The notes below the pieces were generated by a model that did not search any database, was not told the DNA's origin, and worked only from the letters and a program-made list of their open reading frames with translations. Below, piece by piece: positions 43,891-53,854 of a stretch of 64,000 bases of DNA (its first letter is position 1; each line of letters opens with the position of its first letter). Both the position numbers and the translations under genes were made by a program. Source of the DNA: Algoriphagus iocasae (GTDB taxonomy: Bacteria > Bacteroidota > Bacteroidia > Cytophagales > Cyclobacteriaceae); assembly GCF_014206875.1 (NCBI RefSeq), contig NZ_JACIJO010000002.1, positions 1,354,006 to 1,418,005 of the forward strand, given 5' to 3'.

Positions 43891-44037
43891 ATGGCCAAAA
43901 TCGTAAAATTAATTCCAGACAACAAGCCTGATAAGAAGGTTCCGGCTTGGAAGAATAGAGAAGCAATCGACATCGTAAAAGATGATATTGTTAAGACCCA
44001 TAATCGGAAATTGAAGGATAAAAATTCAAAATCATGA
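43891..44037 (+). CDS. Small basic protein, 48 aa
   Basis: MAKIVKLIPDNKPDKKVPAW opens a lysine-rich peptide (15 Lys/Arg of 48). It starts two bases after the previous stop, and its own stop overlaps the lipoprotein start (ATGA), so it fills the gap exactly. It may bind nucleic acid. The tight packing is the main support. Confidence 0.55.
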   Translation: MAKIVKLIPDNKPDKKVPAWKNREAIDIVKDDIVKTHNRKLKDKNSKS

Positions 44038-44510
44038 AAAATTATTTGTTTTTTATATTGGCTATTTTGATTAGCTGCAGTCCTGTTGAGGATCCCGATT
44101 TAATAAATGTTTACCCTACAGAAAAGGGGGTGCCTGAAATTACTCAAGGTGTTGAGGTTAAAGTTTCAAAAGAGGGTGGTCCAATAGGTGTTATTATTGC
44201 GATTAATGATAAATGGAATGATTTATCAAACTATGATTTCGAAAAAAATATCGGCAGGTTCTTTAGCCAAGATTCTTTGCATAGGGTTGCGGCTAAGGAA
44301 GCTGACTTTTATAGGTTTGAATTAGATGAAGGCAATTATCTATTGCATATTGGCTCAGGTAAAAATTTCCCCCATTTTTTCTCACTAAAAGAATTTACAG
44401 TTGTAAAGGGTGAGGTAACCATATTAAAAAAGGATTTTTCGGAGCAAGAAATGGACTTCTCTGAAATAACAGATTACCAAAGAGAAAGAGGGGTCTATAT
44501 CCCATGGTAA
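44034..44510 (+). CDS. Element-encoded lipoprotein
   Basis: 158 residues with a lipoprotein signal (FILAILISC, Cys15) and an Asp at +5 of the mature part. The body is strand-rich (GVEVKVSKEGGPIGVIIAIN, ELDEGNYLLHIGSG) and may be a small beta-sandwich. Lipoproteins of prophages often block superinfection; that is a possible but unproved role here. It is translationally coupled to the 48-aa gene. Confidence 0.55.
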   Translation: MKNYLFFILAILISCSPVEDPDLINVYPTEKGVPEITQGVEVKVSKEGGPIGVIIAINDKWNDLSNYDFEKNIGRFFSQDSLHRVAAKEADFYRFELDEGNYLLHIGSGKNFPHFFSLKEFTVVKGEVTILKKDFSEQEMDFSEITDYQRERGVYIPW

Positions 44511-44567
44511 AAGTTAAAATTTAATATACCGTTTCGCTATTTGCCTAATACATTCTAGCCTTGAGAG

Positions 44568-44600
44568 CCTGATTTCGAGAAATTGGAGTCAGGTTTTTTT
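44568..44600 (+). terminator. Rho-independent terminator after the lipoprotein gene
   Basis: CCTGA stem with TCAGG across a partly paired loop, then seven T residues, about 60 bp past the stop. Confidence 0.65.
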
Positions 44601-44663
44601 GTGATAAGATGATCACAGTTTAGCCGAAAAACATTCCAAAAAATTCAACTAAAAACAAAAAAA

Positions 44664-44882
44664 ATGGAAGCAAGCGAAATATCATTGGGCAATTTAGTTT
44701 ATATCAAGACTGACCCACAACAATTCATAGGCTACATCGTCGCAATCCCAGAAGAAGGTGAAGAATTATTTACTGTACGGATTGGCCAAGTCAGCTCACA
44801 GCATTTTCCGTGGGAATTATCAACCCAGAAAAGTGAGCTTGTTAAAAGAATTGGAAGCAGTACTATTATCCGAAATGGATAG
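44664..44882 (+). CDS. Hypothetical protein, 72 aa
   Basis: A small strand-rich protein (EISLGNLVYIKTDPQQFIGYIVAIPEEGEELFTVRIGQ), probably an SH3-like barrel. It starts the tail operon after a terminator, 15 bp before the next gene. No family is recognised. Confidence 0.5.
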   Translation: MEASEISLGNLVYIKTDPQQFIGYIVAIPEEGEELFTVRIGQVSSQHFPWELSTQKSELVKRIGSSTIIRNG

Positions 44883-44897
44883 GTAACGGATTGGAAA

Positions 44898-45284
44898 ATG
44901 AGAAACTCAATTCTGATTTTTCGGGAGCCCAAAAATTGGCTAGAAAAGCAAATTTGGCATAGGCCAAAACTTTGGAAAGTTTATGAGCTTTTAAATGTTG
45001 AAAAATTAAGCATTGAAATAAGGCCGGATTTTTTAACAAAAAATAGCCTTATCAAAATTGCGATGAATATCAGATTGATTGAAGAGAAATTAGGCGAAAT
45101 CAACCCTGATATTCTTTCAATAATGCTGGCGCAAAACCCAAGGTCTGTAATGGAAATTATAAAGGTTTTTATACCTCGCAGTGAAAGGGAAACCACCTTA
45201 GCATGGATTGAAAGAAATGCCAAATCAAAAGATCTAGCAGATGCATTTTATTTCTGTAGGGAACATGCACTGAATTCAATATAA
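44898..45284 (+). CDS. Hypothetical protein upstream of the tape measure gene, 128 aa
   Basis: Mixed alpha/beta N terminus then helices (LIKIAMNIRLIEEKLGEINPDILSIMLAQNPRSVMEIIKVFIPRS). Position 22 bp before the tape measure gene is where tail-assembly chaperones lie in long-tailed phages, but no typical frameshift site is apparent, so the role is only inferred from position. Confidence 0.45.
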   Translation: MRNSILIFREPKNWLEKQIWHRPKLWKVYELLNVEKLSIEIRPDFLTKNSLIKIAMNIRLIEEKLGEINPDILSIMLAQNPRSVMEIIKVFIPRSERETTLAWIERNAKSKDLADAFYFCREHALNSI

Positions 45285-45306
45285 GGGCGAATAACAGAAA
45301 AAGATA

Positions 45307-48300
45307 ATGGCTGTTAAATCAAAAAACGGTGGATTAATTTGGGAAGCTGGTATTGATACCGGAAGGCTTGTTAGTGATGCAAACAAGGTTGAGAATATTT
45401 TTAAAAAACTGACTGAAAATCAGGTAAAAGAAGAAAAGAACCTACTAAGAAATATATCATCAAGTTATGCTCAAATAGCAACTGATGGTAGGCGTGCATT
45501 TAGTGCAATGACACCACAAATGCAAAATCAGATTGTTACTGTAAATAAGCTGAACAATGAGCTTAGAAAGATTGCTGATACCCAAAGATATTTGGATCAG
45601 GAATTCAGGAAAGGAACAATTACAGAAGCCCAATATTTAGCTACAACAAACCAACTAACTGCAAGCACTAGAAGTCTGAATGCTCAACTTGAAAGGCAAA
45701 ACCAAACTGTTGCCAGATCAACCAAGACAAATGCATTATACAACCAGGTGCTTGCAAGTACTGTTGGATTTCTTTCCATTCAACAGGGCACAAGGTTAAT
45801 TAGCGACATAGTAAGAACAAGAGGTGAAATTGAACAGCTGGAGGTTGCCTTTACAACAATGCTTCGATCAAAAGAGGCAGCAACTCAGTTAATGGCTGAA
45901 ATTGTAGATGTAGCAGTTGAAACACCTTTCAAACTTACTGAAGTTGCCAGCGCAACCAAACAGCTTTTGGCTTACGGCTTCGCCCAAAAAGAAATCAAAA
46001 ATGAGTTGATTTCGATAGGTAATATAGCCTCAGGAGTTGGGGCTTCATTCGGTGATATAGCATACGCTTACGGAACCCTGAGAGCGCAAGGAAGGGCTTA
46101 TGCTTATGACATTAGACAATTTACAGGTCGAGGTATTCCGATTATAGAAGAGCTGTCCAAAGTAATGAACGTATCTACTCAAGAAGTTCAAGCTTTGGTA
46201 GAGGCTGGGAAAGTGGGATTCCCAGAAGTTCAAAAGGCATTCCAGAACCTAAGCGGAGCGGGCGGTCAGTTCTTCAACTTGATGGAGAAACAAAGCCAGA
46301 CAGTTACCGGGCAAATCTCAAAGCTTCAGGATCAGATTGAACTTATGTTCAATGAAATAGGAAAATCCAACGAGGGAGCAATAAGGGATGTGACCGCAGG
46401 AGCTGCTTTCATAGTTGAAAATTACCAAACAGTAATCAAGGCACTAGAAGTATTGATTGCTACATACGGAGTTTACAGAACAGCGTTAGCCATCAACCTA
46501 GCCTTAACAAATGCTGTTTCGGCAGGTGAAATAAAATCAGCTGGAATTAAAGGATTGTTGACTTTAGCAACAGGGAAGCTAACTGCAGCGCAGCGGGCTT
46601 TAAATATTGTTCTGGCAGCAAACCCTTATGTAGCGGTAGCCACTGTATTAGCTGCTCTAGTTGCTTCACTCTATTTGTTCAGGGAAAGGGTTAAGCAAGT
46701 AGAAGATGTTCAGGTTAGACTTAATAGGGCTACAGAAGAAACCAATAAATATTTCACAGAACAAGAGGCAAAAATAAAGACACTAGTTTCTACACTTGGA
46801 AACCAAAATGTTGCCGAATCTGTAAGATTAAAAGCCTATGAAGAGCTTAAAAGTATTTCTCCTGACATCGTCAAAGGATTGACTTTTGAAGAAGCGAAAA
46901 CAGGTGACTTAACTAAAGCTGTCTACGGTTATGTTGATGCTTTGGAAAAAAGGTTGAGGGTTGAAAATCTCACTAATGAAGCGGTACAGTTAAGGGGCGA
47001 GATCTCGGAAAAAGAACAAAAACTACTTGAGTCAAGAGATAAACAAGCCAGATTAAAAGCAGAAGGTAAAACTATTTCAACTTCAGTATTTGTTGATTCC
47101 CCCTATGAAAAACAGAGACTACAATCAGAGAGATTGGTAAAGGAGCTTGAAAACCTATACAATCAGGAAAAACAGTTAGGTGATCAGATTGCAAGCAACC
47201 TAGACCAAAGCAACAACTCAGCAGAAGATAGAATTGCTGTTTTGAAAAGGTTACAAGGTCAGGTGTCTGAGACCTCAGTTGCTTACAAAAAATACGAAGA
47301 TGAGATAAAATCACTTCAATCTACTATAGAAGTAGTAGAGTCCAAGCCGTCAAAGAACAAGGCTTACTTTGAAAAGATAGTAAAGGAGAATACCGAGGCT
47401 TTGGAATTACTGGATTTATCTTCAGATGACTTTGAAGCGAAATCCAAAGAGTATAAGGACAAGATTCTTGAAGCCCAAAAGAACTTAGATTCCTTTGGGC
47501 TGAAAGGTGAGAAGGGTGAGTTAAAGAGGGAAAACAAAGATCAAAAGGATGCAATCAAGGAACGTGAAAAAATCCTTAATCAGATTTCAAACCTAGAAGA
47601 TAAGGCCTATAAAAAATCGTTTGACAAGAGGGAAAAAGAGAAAGCAGATCTAAAACGCCAATTGGATGAAATAAGAGAATTGGTAAAAGATGCAGGGTTT
47701 CAAAATGCCAATGGAATATTAAATCGAATTGACAACCTTGAATTAAAGGCAACTGGAGATATTGATTACAGAAATGATACCGAACAGTTCAAGACTGAAT
47801 TTGAGAAGCGAAAGAAAATCTATGAGGATTATGAAAACCATGTCCGTGACTTTGGTGTAACGAGTGCTGACAAAAGATTTAGCTCTGAATTGGAGATTGC
47901 CAAAAATTATCTTGGTACCATTCAGTCAGAGTATGAAAAGATATTGACTATTGCACCGGAAAACAGGTCAGGAGTGCAACAGGAAAGATTGAGGTATTTT
48001 CAGATTATCCTTGATACCGAAAAGAGAGAGCAGGAAGCGCAATTGGAAGCACTTCTAAAAGCAAATCAATCCTACCAACAGCAAAGAACTGCTTTACTTG
48101 AAAATCAGACAGAGCAAAGAAAAAAGATAGAAGCAACCGGAGATTTAGAGGCTTTGGCAACTTTTGAAAAGAATGCAGAAAAAGCATTGTTTGACTTAAA
48201 TGAAGTTGCAGCAAAAGATTTAACCGGTTTTTCTGAATTCTTCGACAACGTAAGGTTACTATCAAGGAAAGCAGCTTTTGAAGGGATTGACGTGCTAAAA

Positions 48301-49941
48301 AAGGCTATTGAAAAACTTTCAAAGCTGGATAAGGAAAAAGGAGGTATTGATCCAGATTTAGCAGCTGAATGGGTAGACCAATTAAACCAGGCTGCTCAAA
48401 CTATAGGTGCAGAGATCCCACAAGAAATGCAAAAGTGGGCAACATCCATGAATTCCATTGCTCAAAGCGTTTCAGAAATAAATCAGGATTTAGGAGCGAT
48501 GTTTGGCACTATAGGGGATATTATTGGTGGTTTGGCAAATGTCCAACTCGGATTTAATGAGCTTCAAACAGCCCAACAAACCGAGAATAAAACCGATGAT
48601 TTCACAGCCAAATCAAACCTATACGCGACTGCAATAAATTCAGTGGTCAAGCTAACTAATCTAGCTGTCAATGCATCCAAACAGAGGCGACAGGTGGAGG
48701 AAAAATATTACCAATCTGTAATAGGATATCAGCAGGATTACAACCTTGCATTGGTTGAACAGATGAGGTTGCAGAGCGAGGCATCAGGAAGTGTTTTTCT
48801 AACCAATTATCAAGGGAAACTAGAAAATGGGTATTTATCGCTAACCGAGGCATCAAAGGGATTTAATGAGGCTTTGAAGGAGTTGGACAGGGTCCAAGTT
48901 AAAACAGGTACTGAAAGTTTCTTTGATCTTAAGGCAGCCGCGGGAGCTACAGGTATTGGGGCAATTGGCGGTGCTGCAATCGGAGCTCTTGGAGCAGCTG
49001 CAGTTGGAGCTGCTATTGGTTCAGTTGTTCCAATATTAGGAACCGCCATTGGGGCAGGTGTTGGGGCAATTGTAGGGATTTTTGCAGGAAAGAAAAAGAA
49101 AAATTCTTATGGGGAACTTTTGGAAGAATTCCCGGACTTGATTCAAACTTCAGCTGATGGATTGGTTGCAGTCAATGAAGAACTTGCAAAGGCAATTTTG
49201 GCGAATGATTTAATCCGAGAAGGGGGTAAAGAGCTTGTTGAAAATGTTTTAGAATGGGGTGAAGCAGTGGAGGCAGCAAGGGAGCAGATCACACAGACTA
49301 TAGGAGAATTAACCGGACAAATCGGAGGTGAATTAAGAAATGCATTAGTAGATGCATTTAGAAACGGAACAGATGCAGGCTTGGCTATGACTTCCACTGT
49401 TGGGAAGGCCATAGAGGACATGGTTAGTCAGTTGCTGTTTTCCGCTGTGTTTTCAGACGTATTTAAAAGCCTTGAGGATGATTTGGTTAAATCTCTAGAT
49501 CCTATTTCAGGAGATCAAAGCGTAATTGATGATTTTGACAGGTTCTTGGAAAAAGCTGGACCAGCTCAGGAAACTTTTTTTGATCTAATGGATCAAATTC
49601 AGAAACAGGCAGCAGGTAAAGGGATTGATATATTTAAGCCTGGAAGTTCAGGATCATTACAGCAACCCGGTTTAGTTGGCGCAATCAGAAAAGAGCTTAC
49701 AGAGGCTACAGGATCGGAATTGGCAGGTCTTTTCCGTGGATTCTATGACCTTCAGAAGATAGCAAACAATGTTTCTTATGAGCATCTGGCAGTTGCCAAC
49801 AGTCAGCTTGCATCAACCATGGCCATACAGGTGAATACAGCTCAGACGGTGGTGGAATTACGAACTATGGCTGTAGACATTAAAGCTATTGTGAAAAACA
49901 CAAAGCCAGCTCAAAACGGACGTGACCTGGGAGACGGATAA
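45307..49941 (+). CDS. Phage tail tape measure protein
   Basis: 1544 residues, uninterrupted. The N-terminal tape-measure domain (about 150-350) shows LEVAFTTMLRSKEAATQLMAEI, VASATKQLLAYGF and GRAYAYDIRQFTGRGIPII. Hydrophobic segments near 395-470 are followed by a long charged coiled coil to about 1100. A Gly-Ala-rich membrane segment near 1215-1260 (GAIGGAAIGALGAAAVG) precedes the C-terminal helices. Such proteins set tail length and help DNA enter the cell. By the usual 1.5 angstrom per residue it would set a tail of about 230 nm. The tube and capsid genes expected beside it are missing. Confidence 0.9.
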   Translation: MAVKSKNGGLIWEAGIDTGRLVSDANKVENIFKKLTENQVKEEKNLLRNISSSYAQIATDGRRAFSAMTPQMQNQIVTVNKLNNELRKIADTQRYLDQEFRKGTITEAQYLATTNQLTASTRSLNAQLERQNQTVARSTKTNALYNQVLASTVGFLSIQQGTRLISDIVRTRGEIEQLEVAFTTMLRSKEAATQLMAEIVDVAVETPFKLTEVASATKQLLAYGFAQKEIKNELISIGNIASGVGASFGDIAYAYGTLRAQGRAYAYDIRQFTGRGIPIIEELSKVMNVSTQEVQALVEAGKVGFPEVQKAFQNLSGAGGQFFNLMEKQSQTVTGQISKLQDQIELMFNEIGKSNEGAIRDVTAGAAFIVENYQTVIKALEVLIATYGVYRTALAINLALTNAVSAGEIKSAGIKGLLTLATGKLTAAQRALNIVLAANPYVAVATVLAALVASLYLFRERVKQVEDVQVRLNRATEETNKYFTEQEAKIKTLVSTLGNQNVAESVRLKAYEELKSISPDIVKGLTFEEAKTGDLTKAVYGYVDALEKRLRVENLTNEAVQLRGEISEKEQKLLESRDKQARLKAEGKTISTSVFVDSPYEKQRLQSERLVKELENLYNQEKQLGDQIASNLDQSNNSAEDRIAVLKRLQGQVSETSVAYKKYEDEIKSLQSTIEVVESKPSKNKAYFEKIVKENTEALELLDLSSDDFEAKSKEYKDKILEAQKNLDSFGLKGEKGELKRENKDQKDAIKEREKILNQISNLEDKAYKKSFDKREKEKADLKRQLDEIRELVKDAGFQNANGILNRIDNLELKATGDIDYRNDTEQFKTEFEKRKKIYEDYENHVRDFGVTSADKRFSSELEIAKNYLGTIQSEYEKILTIAPENRSGVQQERLRYFQIILDTEKREQEAQLEALLKANQSYQQQRTALLENQTEQRKKIEATGDLEALATFEKNAEKALFDLNEVAAKDLTGFSEFFDNVRLLSRKAAFEGIDVLKKAIEKLSKLDKEKGGIDPDLAAEWVDQLNQAAQTIGAEIPQEMQKWATSMNSIAQSVSEINQDLGAMFGTIGDIIGGLANVQLGFNELQTAQQTENKTDDFTAKSNLYATAINSVVKLTNLAVNASKQRRQVEEKYYQSVIGYQQDYNLALVEQMRLQSEASGSVFLTNYQGKLENGYLSLTEASKGFNEALKELDRVQVKTGTESFFDLKAAAGATGIGAIGGAAIGALGAAAVGAAIGSVVPILGTAIGAGVGAIVGIFAGKKKKNSYGELLEEFPDLIQTSADGLVAVNEELAKAILANDLIREGGKELVENVLEWGEAVEAAREQITQTIGELTGQIGGELRNALVDAFRNGTDAGLAMTSTVGKAIEDMVSQLLFSAVFSDVFKSLEDDLVKSLDPISGDQSVIDDFDRFLEKAGPAQETFFDLMDQIQKQAAGKGIDIFKPGSSGSLQQPGLVGAIRKELTEATGSELAGLFRGFYDLQKIANNVSYEHLAVANSQLASTMAIQVNTAQTVVELRTMAVDIKAIVKNTKPAQNGRDLGDG

Positions 49942-49955
49942 GAAATTATAGATCA

Positions 49956-52748
49956 ATGGATATTTTCGAAAATAGCACTTTAGTTCACTCAGTGTCTATA
50001 GATGATCAAACTGTTTATAGTTGTCAGCTCATGGGGGAGGACAAAATCACTGCAGTTTGGATTTCTAGTAATGCCATGGAAATTAACATTGGTGATTACA
50101 TAGAGCATAAAGGGCAACGCTACTCTTGTAACCTTACACCTACGGTGGAAAAGATTGACAATAGAACCTTTCGCTATGAAGTGGTTTTTGAAAGTCAGAT
50201 TTACAGCCTATTTAGAAAGAAGCTCAAGCATTTGTATAAGGGAGATTTCACTTATACAGCTGACCTTTCTTTATTCCTTCAGTTGTTGATTGACAATATG
50301 AATTCCATTGATTCTGGATGGAGCTTTTTAACCGATGGATATGAGACGCCATTACATACAATTGGATTTAAGGGAGAATCATGCAGGGCGGCACTGACTC
50401 GAATTTGCGAAACTTTCGGAATGGAATTCAGGCTAAATGGAAAGCAGATCATAGTAAAGCCTAATGTTGGATTCCTGACAACCCAATCATTTCAATATGG
50501 CCGTGGTCAAGGTCTTTATAAGCTTTCCCGTGAAAACGTAAATGAAAATAGTGTAGTTACTAGACTCTTTGTTTACGGAGGTACCAAGAATATTCCTTTC
50601 GATTATAGAGAAGGATCAGAGCGGTTGATTTTTGCACCTCCTGCAACTGCATATTTGGAAAATTTTGACTACACAGATTTGATTATTGAAGGAGATGTGT
50701 ATTTCGATGACATTTACCCTGAAAGAACCGGGTTTGTAACAAGTAGCCCAGATCCTTTGACTATAATCGATTTGGGAATTGATTTTGATATCAATGATTA
50801 TTTATTGGAAAATGAGGAAGCTAAGATTGTTTTCACTTCAGGATCCTTGTCAGGAATTGAATTCGTAATCAATAAATATGATCATCCTGCAAGAAAGATA
50901 TCTCTCAACAAATACATTGAAGGTGAGGATTTTTCATTGCCTAGCGAAACCCGATATCCTGAAGCTGGAGATAAATATGTTTTGGTGGACATTAGAATGC
51001 CGGAAAGCTATATCACTGATGCTGAAGCTAGATTATTAGCAGCTGGAACTGAGTACTTGAATAAGGTAAAAAGTCCAAAGGTTTTGTACAGGCTTGACAT
51101 CGATGAAAAGTATGTCCGTGACACTGGCATCGAAGTAGGTATCGGAAATACTGTTCAGGTGATCGATGCTTCTTTGGGAATTGACGACAGGATCAGGGTT
51201 GTTTCAGTTTCCTATCCTTTGGTGAATCCTTCTAAGGTTACATGCGGACTTTCTGAATCAATCCCGCTTACAGTAACTGAACGTATGAGAAAAGACGTTG
51301 CTACTTCAAAGGTAGAGATTAGGGAGGTTGACAGGAAAAGAGCTGAAAACCTAAGGGAATCAACTCAGAGACTAAGACAACTGCAGGGATTGATTTATGA
51401 TGCTGATGGGTACTTCAATCCTGTAAATATAAAACCTGGAAGCATTGAAACTATTATGCTTGCAGTGGGTCAGAAATCCCAAAACCTGATTCTTGATGAA
51501 TTGATAGTTACCCCAAATGTTGGAGCTGATCCGGATAGCTTTGAAATGAGTGCAGCCGATGTGGTCCACTTGGAATATGAAATTGAGGGATTGGGATTTG
51601 ACTGGGAAATTGATCTGAGATTGTTTGAGGATCTGGATCCTGCTATCCCATATTATGTGTATGCCAGATGTTCCAAAACAGCCCTAACCGGAACATGGGA
51701 ATTGTCACCTACTCCGATACTGACAGAACAGGAATCTGGTTTTTATCATTTCTGGATAGGAGTTCTTTATCAGGTAAACAACGGATTAAGAGCTTTTGAA
51801 TTCACTACCGGAATGACCTATATCATAGGTGGTCAGACTATCACCGGAAGAATAAGAAGTGCGGACGGCTTGAACTACATGGACCTTACCCAAGGTACAT
51901 TCAAATTAGGAGATACAGAACAATCCATTGATTGGGGCGTGACCGTTGCAGGTCAGTTGACTATTAACGGGGTGGTAGTTTCCAAAATGAGTTTTACCGA
52001 AGACGCCGAAATTATCAACCTGATTGTCCATAATCTAAAAACACAATCTGAAGGAAAGAGAATCCAGATATTAGAAACTGAGAATGCATTGAAGTTCATC
52101 AATGATGATGAAGAAGTTGTATTGGAAATAAATGATAGTTTGGGGACTGATGCAGATGGGAACATCATTAGCGGTATTAGAGTAAACAATCCTTCCAACG
52201 GCGGTACATCTTGGTTAAGTGGTGGAGGCGTTTTTTCAAATGCTTCAGGGGTAGCCTGGGAGTCCGCTACTACTGGAAGAAAGACCAATGCAAGTTTAGT
52301 GGGTTTGCTTCAGTCAAGGAATTCAGAATCAGATGGGATTAGCGCGGCTATAGTTGGTATTGATCAAACTACTGAACTCGACGGTGATTCAAAAAGCTAT
52401 GGAGGGTATTTTAATTCAGCATTAATAGGTAGTTCATTTATAAACGCCCTAAACCTTAAAGTTAAGGTTATTGAAGGAACGACATACACTATTGATAACA
52501 TGACTGATGGCAAATCAACTTTTTTTAGCTGTTATAATGATTCAGGGCTTACTATTACCCTTCCAGTAGGTGAGGGCCAAAGAGTGATTTACATTCGAAG
52601 AAATAATTCGGCTGGGGTTACTATCAATAGAGCTGGTAGCGATCAGATTTTGAATCCATCAACATCAACCTCTGTTAGTATTCCTGATGTTGGAGGTTTG
52701 GCTATGCTTGTTTGGGATGGAAGCTATTGGACTTCAAATATGTTGTAA
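49956..52748 (+). CDS. Phage tail hub/tip protein (prophage endopeptidase-tail-like)
   Basis: 930 residues, intact. The first about 430 residues follow the tail-hub pattern (SCRAALTRICETFGMEFRLNGKQIIVKP, then ENVNENSVVTRLFVYGG) seen in Gp27-like and prophage-tail proteins. A linker (REVDRKRAENLRESTQRLRQLQ) leads into a strand-rich receptor-binding half. The last about 110 residues resemble short fibre/appendage domains (GLTITLPVGEGQRVIYIRR). It starts 14 bp after the tape measure stop. No tail-sheath, chaperone or fibre gene follows. Confidence 0.75.
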   Translation: MDIFENSTLVHSVSIDDQTVYSCQLMGEDKITAVWISSNAMEINIGDYIEHKGQRYSCNLTPTVEKIDNRTFRYEVVFESQIYSLFRKKLKHLYKGDFTYTADLSLFLQLLIDNMNSIDSGWSFLTDGYETPLHTIGFKGESCRAALTRICETFGMEFRLNGKQIIVKPNVGFLTTQSFQYGRGQGLYKLSRENVNENSVVTRLFVYGGTKNIPFDYREGSERLIFAPPATAYLENFDYTDLIIEGDVYFDDIYPERTGFVTSSPDPLTIIDLGIDFDINDYLLENEEAKIVFTSGSLSGIEFVINKYDHPARKISLNKYIEGEDFSLPSETRYPEAGDKYVLVDIRMPESYITDAEARLLAAGTEYLNKVKSPKVLYRLDIDEKYVRDTGIEVGIGNTVQVIDASLGIDDRIRVVSVSYPLVNPSKVTCGLSESIPLTVTERMRKDVATSKVEIREVDRKRAENLRESTQRLRQLQGLIYDADGYFNPVNIKPGSIETIMLAVGQKSQNLILDELIVTPNVGADPDSFEMSAADVVHLEYEIEGLGFDWEIDLRLFEDLDPAIPYYVYARCSKTALTGTWELSPTPILTEQESGFYHFWIGVLYQVNNGLRAFEFTTGMTYIIGGQTITGRIRSADGLNYMDLTQGTFKLGDTEQSIDWGVTVAGQLTINGVVVSKMSFTEDAEIINLIVHNLKTQSEGKRIQILETENALKFINDDEEVVLEINDSLGTDADGNIISGIRVNNPSNGGTSWLSGGGVFSNASGVAWESATTGRKTNASLVGLLQSRNSESDGISAAIVGIDQTTELDGDSKSYGGYFNSALIGSSFINALNLKVKVIEGTTYTIDNMTDGKSTFFSCYNDSGLTITLPVGEGQRVIYIRRNNSAGVTINRAGSDQILNPSTSTSVSIPDVGGLAMLVWDGSYWTSNML

Positions 52749-52778
52749 TACCACTGATTATTCGAAAAAAAAATCTAA

Positions 52779-52804
52779 ATCCTGGTAATTTGCCGGGATT
52801 TTTT
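52779..52804 (+). terminator. Rho-independent terminator after the tail hub gene
   Basis: 8-bp stem AATCCTGG/CCGGGATT (one G-T pair) and a T-run, 30 bp past the stop. It closes the tail operon. Confidence 0.75.
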
Positions 52805-52877
52805 GGTTAAAAATACCCAGTACTGGGTATAGGGATTAAATGAAGTATTTGAGACATTAGTATATTATCGATATGAA

Positions 52878-53786
52878 ATGAAAAGACTGATTTTAGTTTT
52901 AGAATGCCTATTACCAAGCTTTTGCCTTTATGGCCAAATCAGTATTACTGATATTGAAAATAAAGAGACTCAACAGACAGCAGTTTACGACAGTCTTAAG
53001 AATTTTTTAGGTTATGATTATCAAAAATATTTAGGCCAAGATCTTTATGTTCTTCCTAAAAATGAAAAATTAAGGATTTATGGCTATAGTGATTTTAAAA
53101 TAATTGTTAACAACAATTTTCAAACTTATAATCCTGAGAACAGTTTTTCAAGCAGGACTAAATATGATTCTATTGCAGGCCAGTATTTTACAGTTATTAA
53201 AACATCCGGAGAACCTGATGATTTCACCAGGGATAAGTATTTAATCCTTAATTCAAGGAAAAATGGACAAACCTTATATTTCTTGTATGATCCTAAATAC
53301 GAATCATCATTCCCTTTTTTGGTTGTGGGTTATTTCGAGAAGTTAAAGAAGACCTATTCTCAAAAAAATTGGTTTGTTAATTATGCAAATGATGAATCAT
53401 TTGATCTTTCAACAGGGAATAAATTATCTATCGCTAAAGGGAGCTATTATTGTGAGGACGTAACGATAGACTCTGAGAACTTTAAAGTATCATTGTTGCT
53501 TTTGACTCCTCAAGGAAATAAATTTTTATATCAACTTTATGATACAGGGCTATATCCTGTAACTATTCTTCCCAAAACTGATGCTGAAAAATATAAAAGA
53601 AAATTTGGTTCTGACAATTGGCAATCAATATTAGATCGGAAATTAAAGATTGGATTTACCGAAGAAATGGTTAAAATGTCATGGGGAGAACCACTAGAAA
53701 TAAATCGATCTAGCAATCATGATCAATGGGTTTACAGAAATCAATATCTTTATTTTGAAAATGGTTTACTGACAGACTTTAATTGA
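52878..53786 (+). CDS. Secreted protein, possible cargo of the element
   Basis: 302 residues with a signal peptide (about 1-20, LLPSFCLYGQ). The last about 75 residues (IGFTEEMVKMSWGEPLEINRSSNHDQWVYRNQYLYFENGLLTDFN) resemble the small lipid-associated domain of BamE/OmlA-type proteins. The rest is unrecognised. It is set apart from the tail operon by a terminator and has its own, so it is probably a separately expressed moron. Confidence 0.55.
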   Translation: MKRLILVLECLLPSFCLYGQISITDIENKETQQTAVYDSLKNFLGYDYQKYLGQDLYVLPKNEKLRIYGYSDFKIIVNNNFQTYNPENSFSSRTKYDSIAGQYFTVIKTSGEPDDFTRDKYLILNSRKNGQTLYFLYDPKYESSFPFLVVGYFEKLKKTYSQKNWFVNYANDESFDLSTGNKLSIAKGSYYCEDVTIDSENFKVSLLLLTPQGNKFLYQLYDTGLYPVTILPKTDAEKYKRKFGSDNWQSILDRKLKIGFTEEMVKMSWGEPLEINRSSNHDQWVYRNQYLYFENGLLTDFN

Positions 53787-53833
53787 AGGTAAAGATATTC
53801 TCGTATCAATTGAAAAGTAAACAACCTTTGATG

Positions 53834-53854
53834 CCCGGAAAGTCCGGGTTTTTT
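53834..53854 (+). terminator. Rho-independent terminator near the right end of the element
   Basis: CCCGGA/TCCGGG stem with 3-nt loop and a six-T run, about 48 bp after the cargo gene stop and 140 bp before psd. Confidence 0.85.

Noticed and set aside
48810..49421. Minus-strand frames rich in Ala/Pro opposite the tape measure C terminus
   Set aside because: They mirror the Gly-Ala-rich coding strand, lack ribosome-binding context and overlap a well-supported gene.
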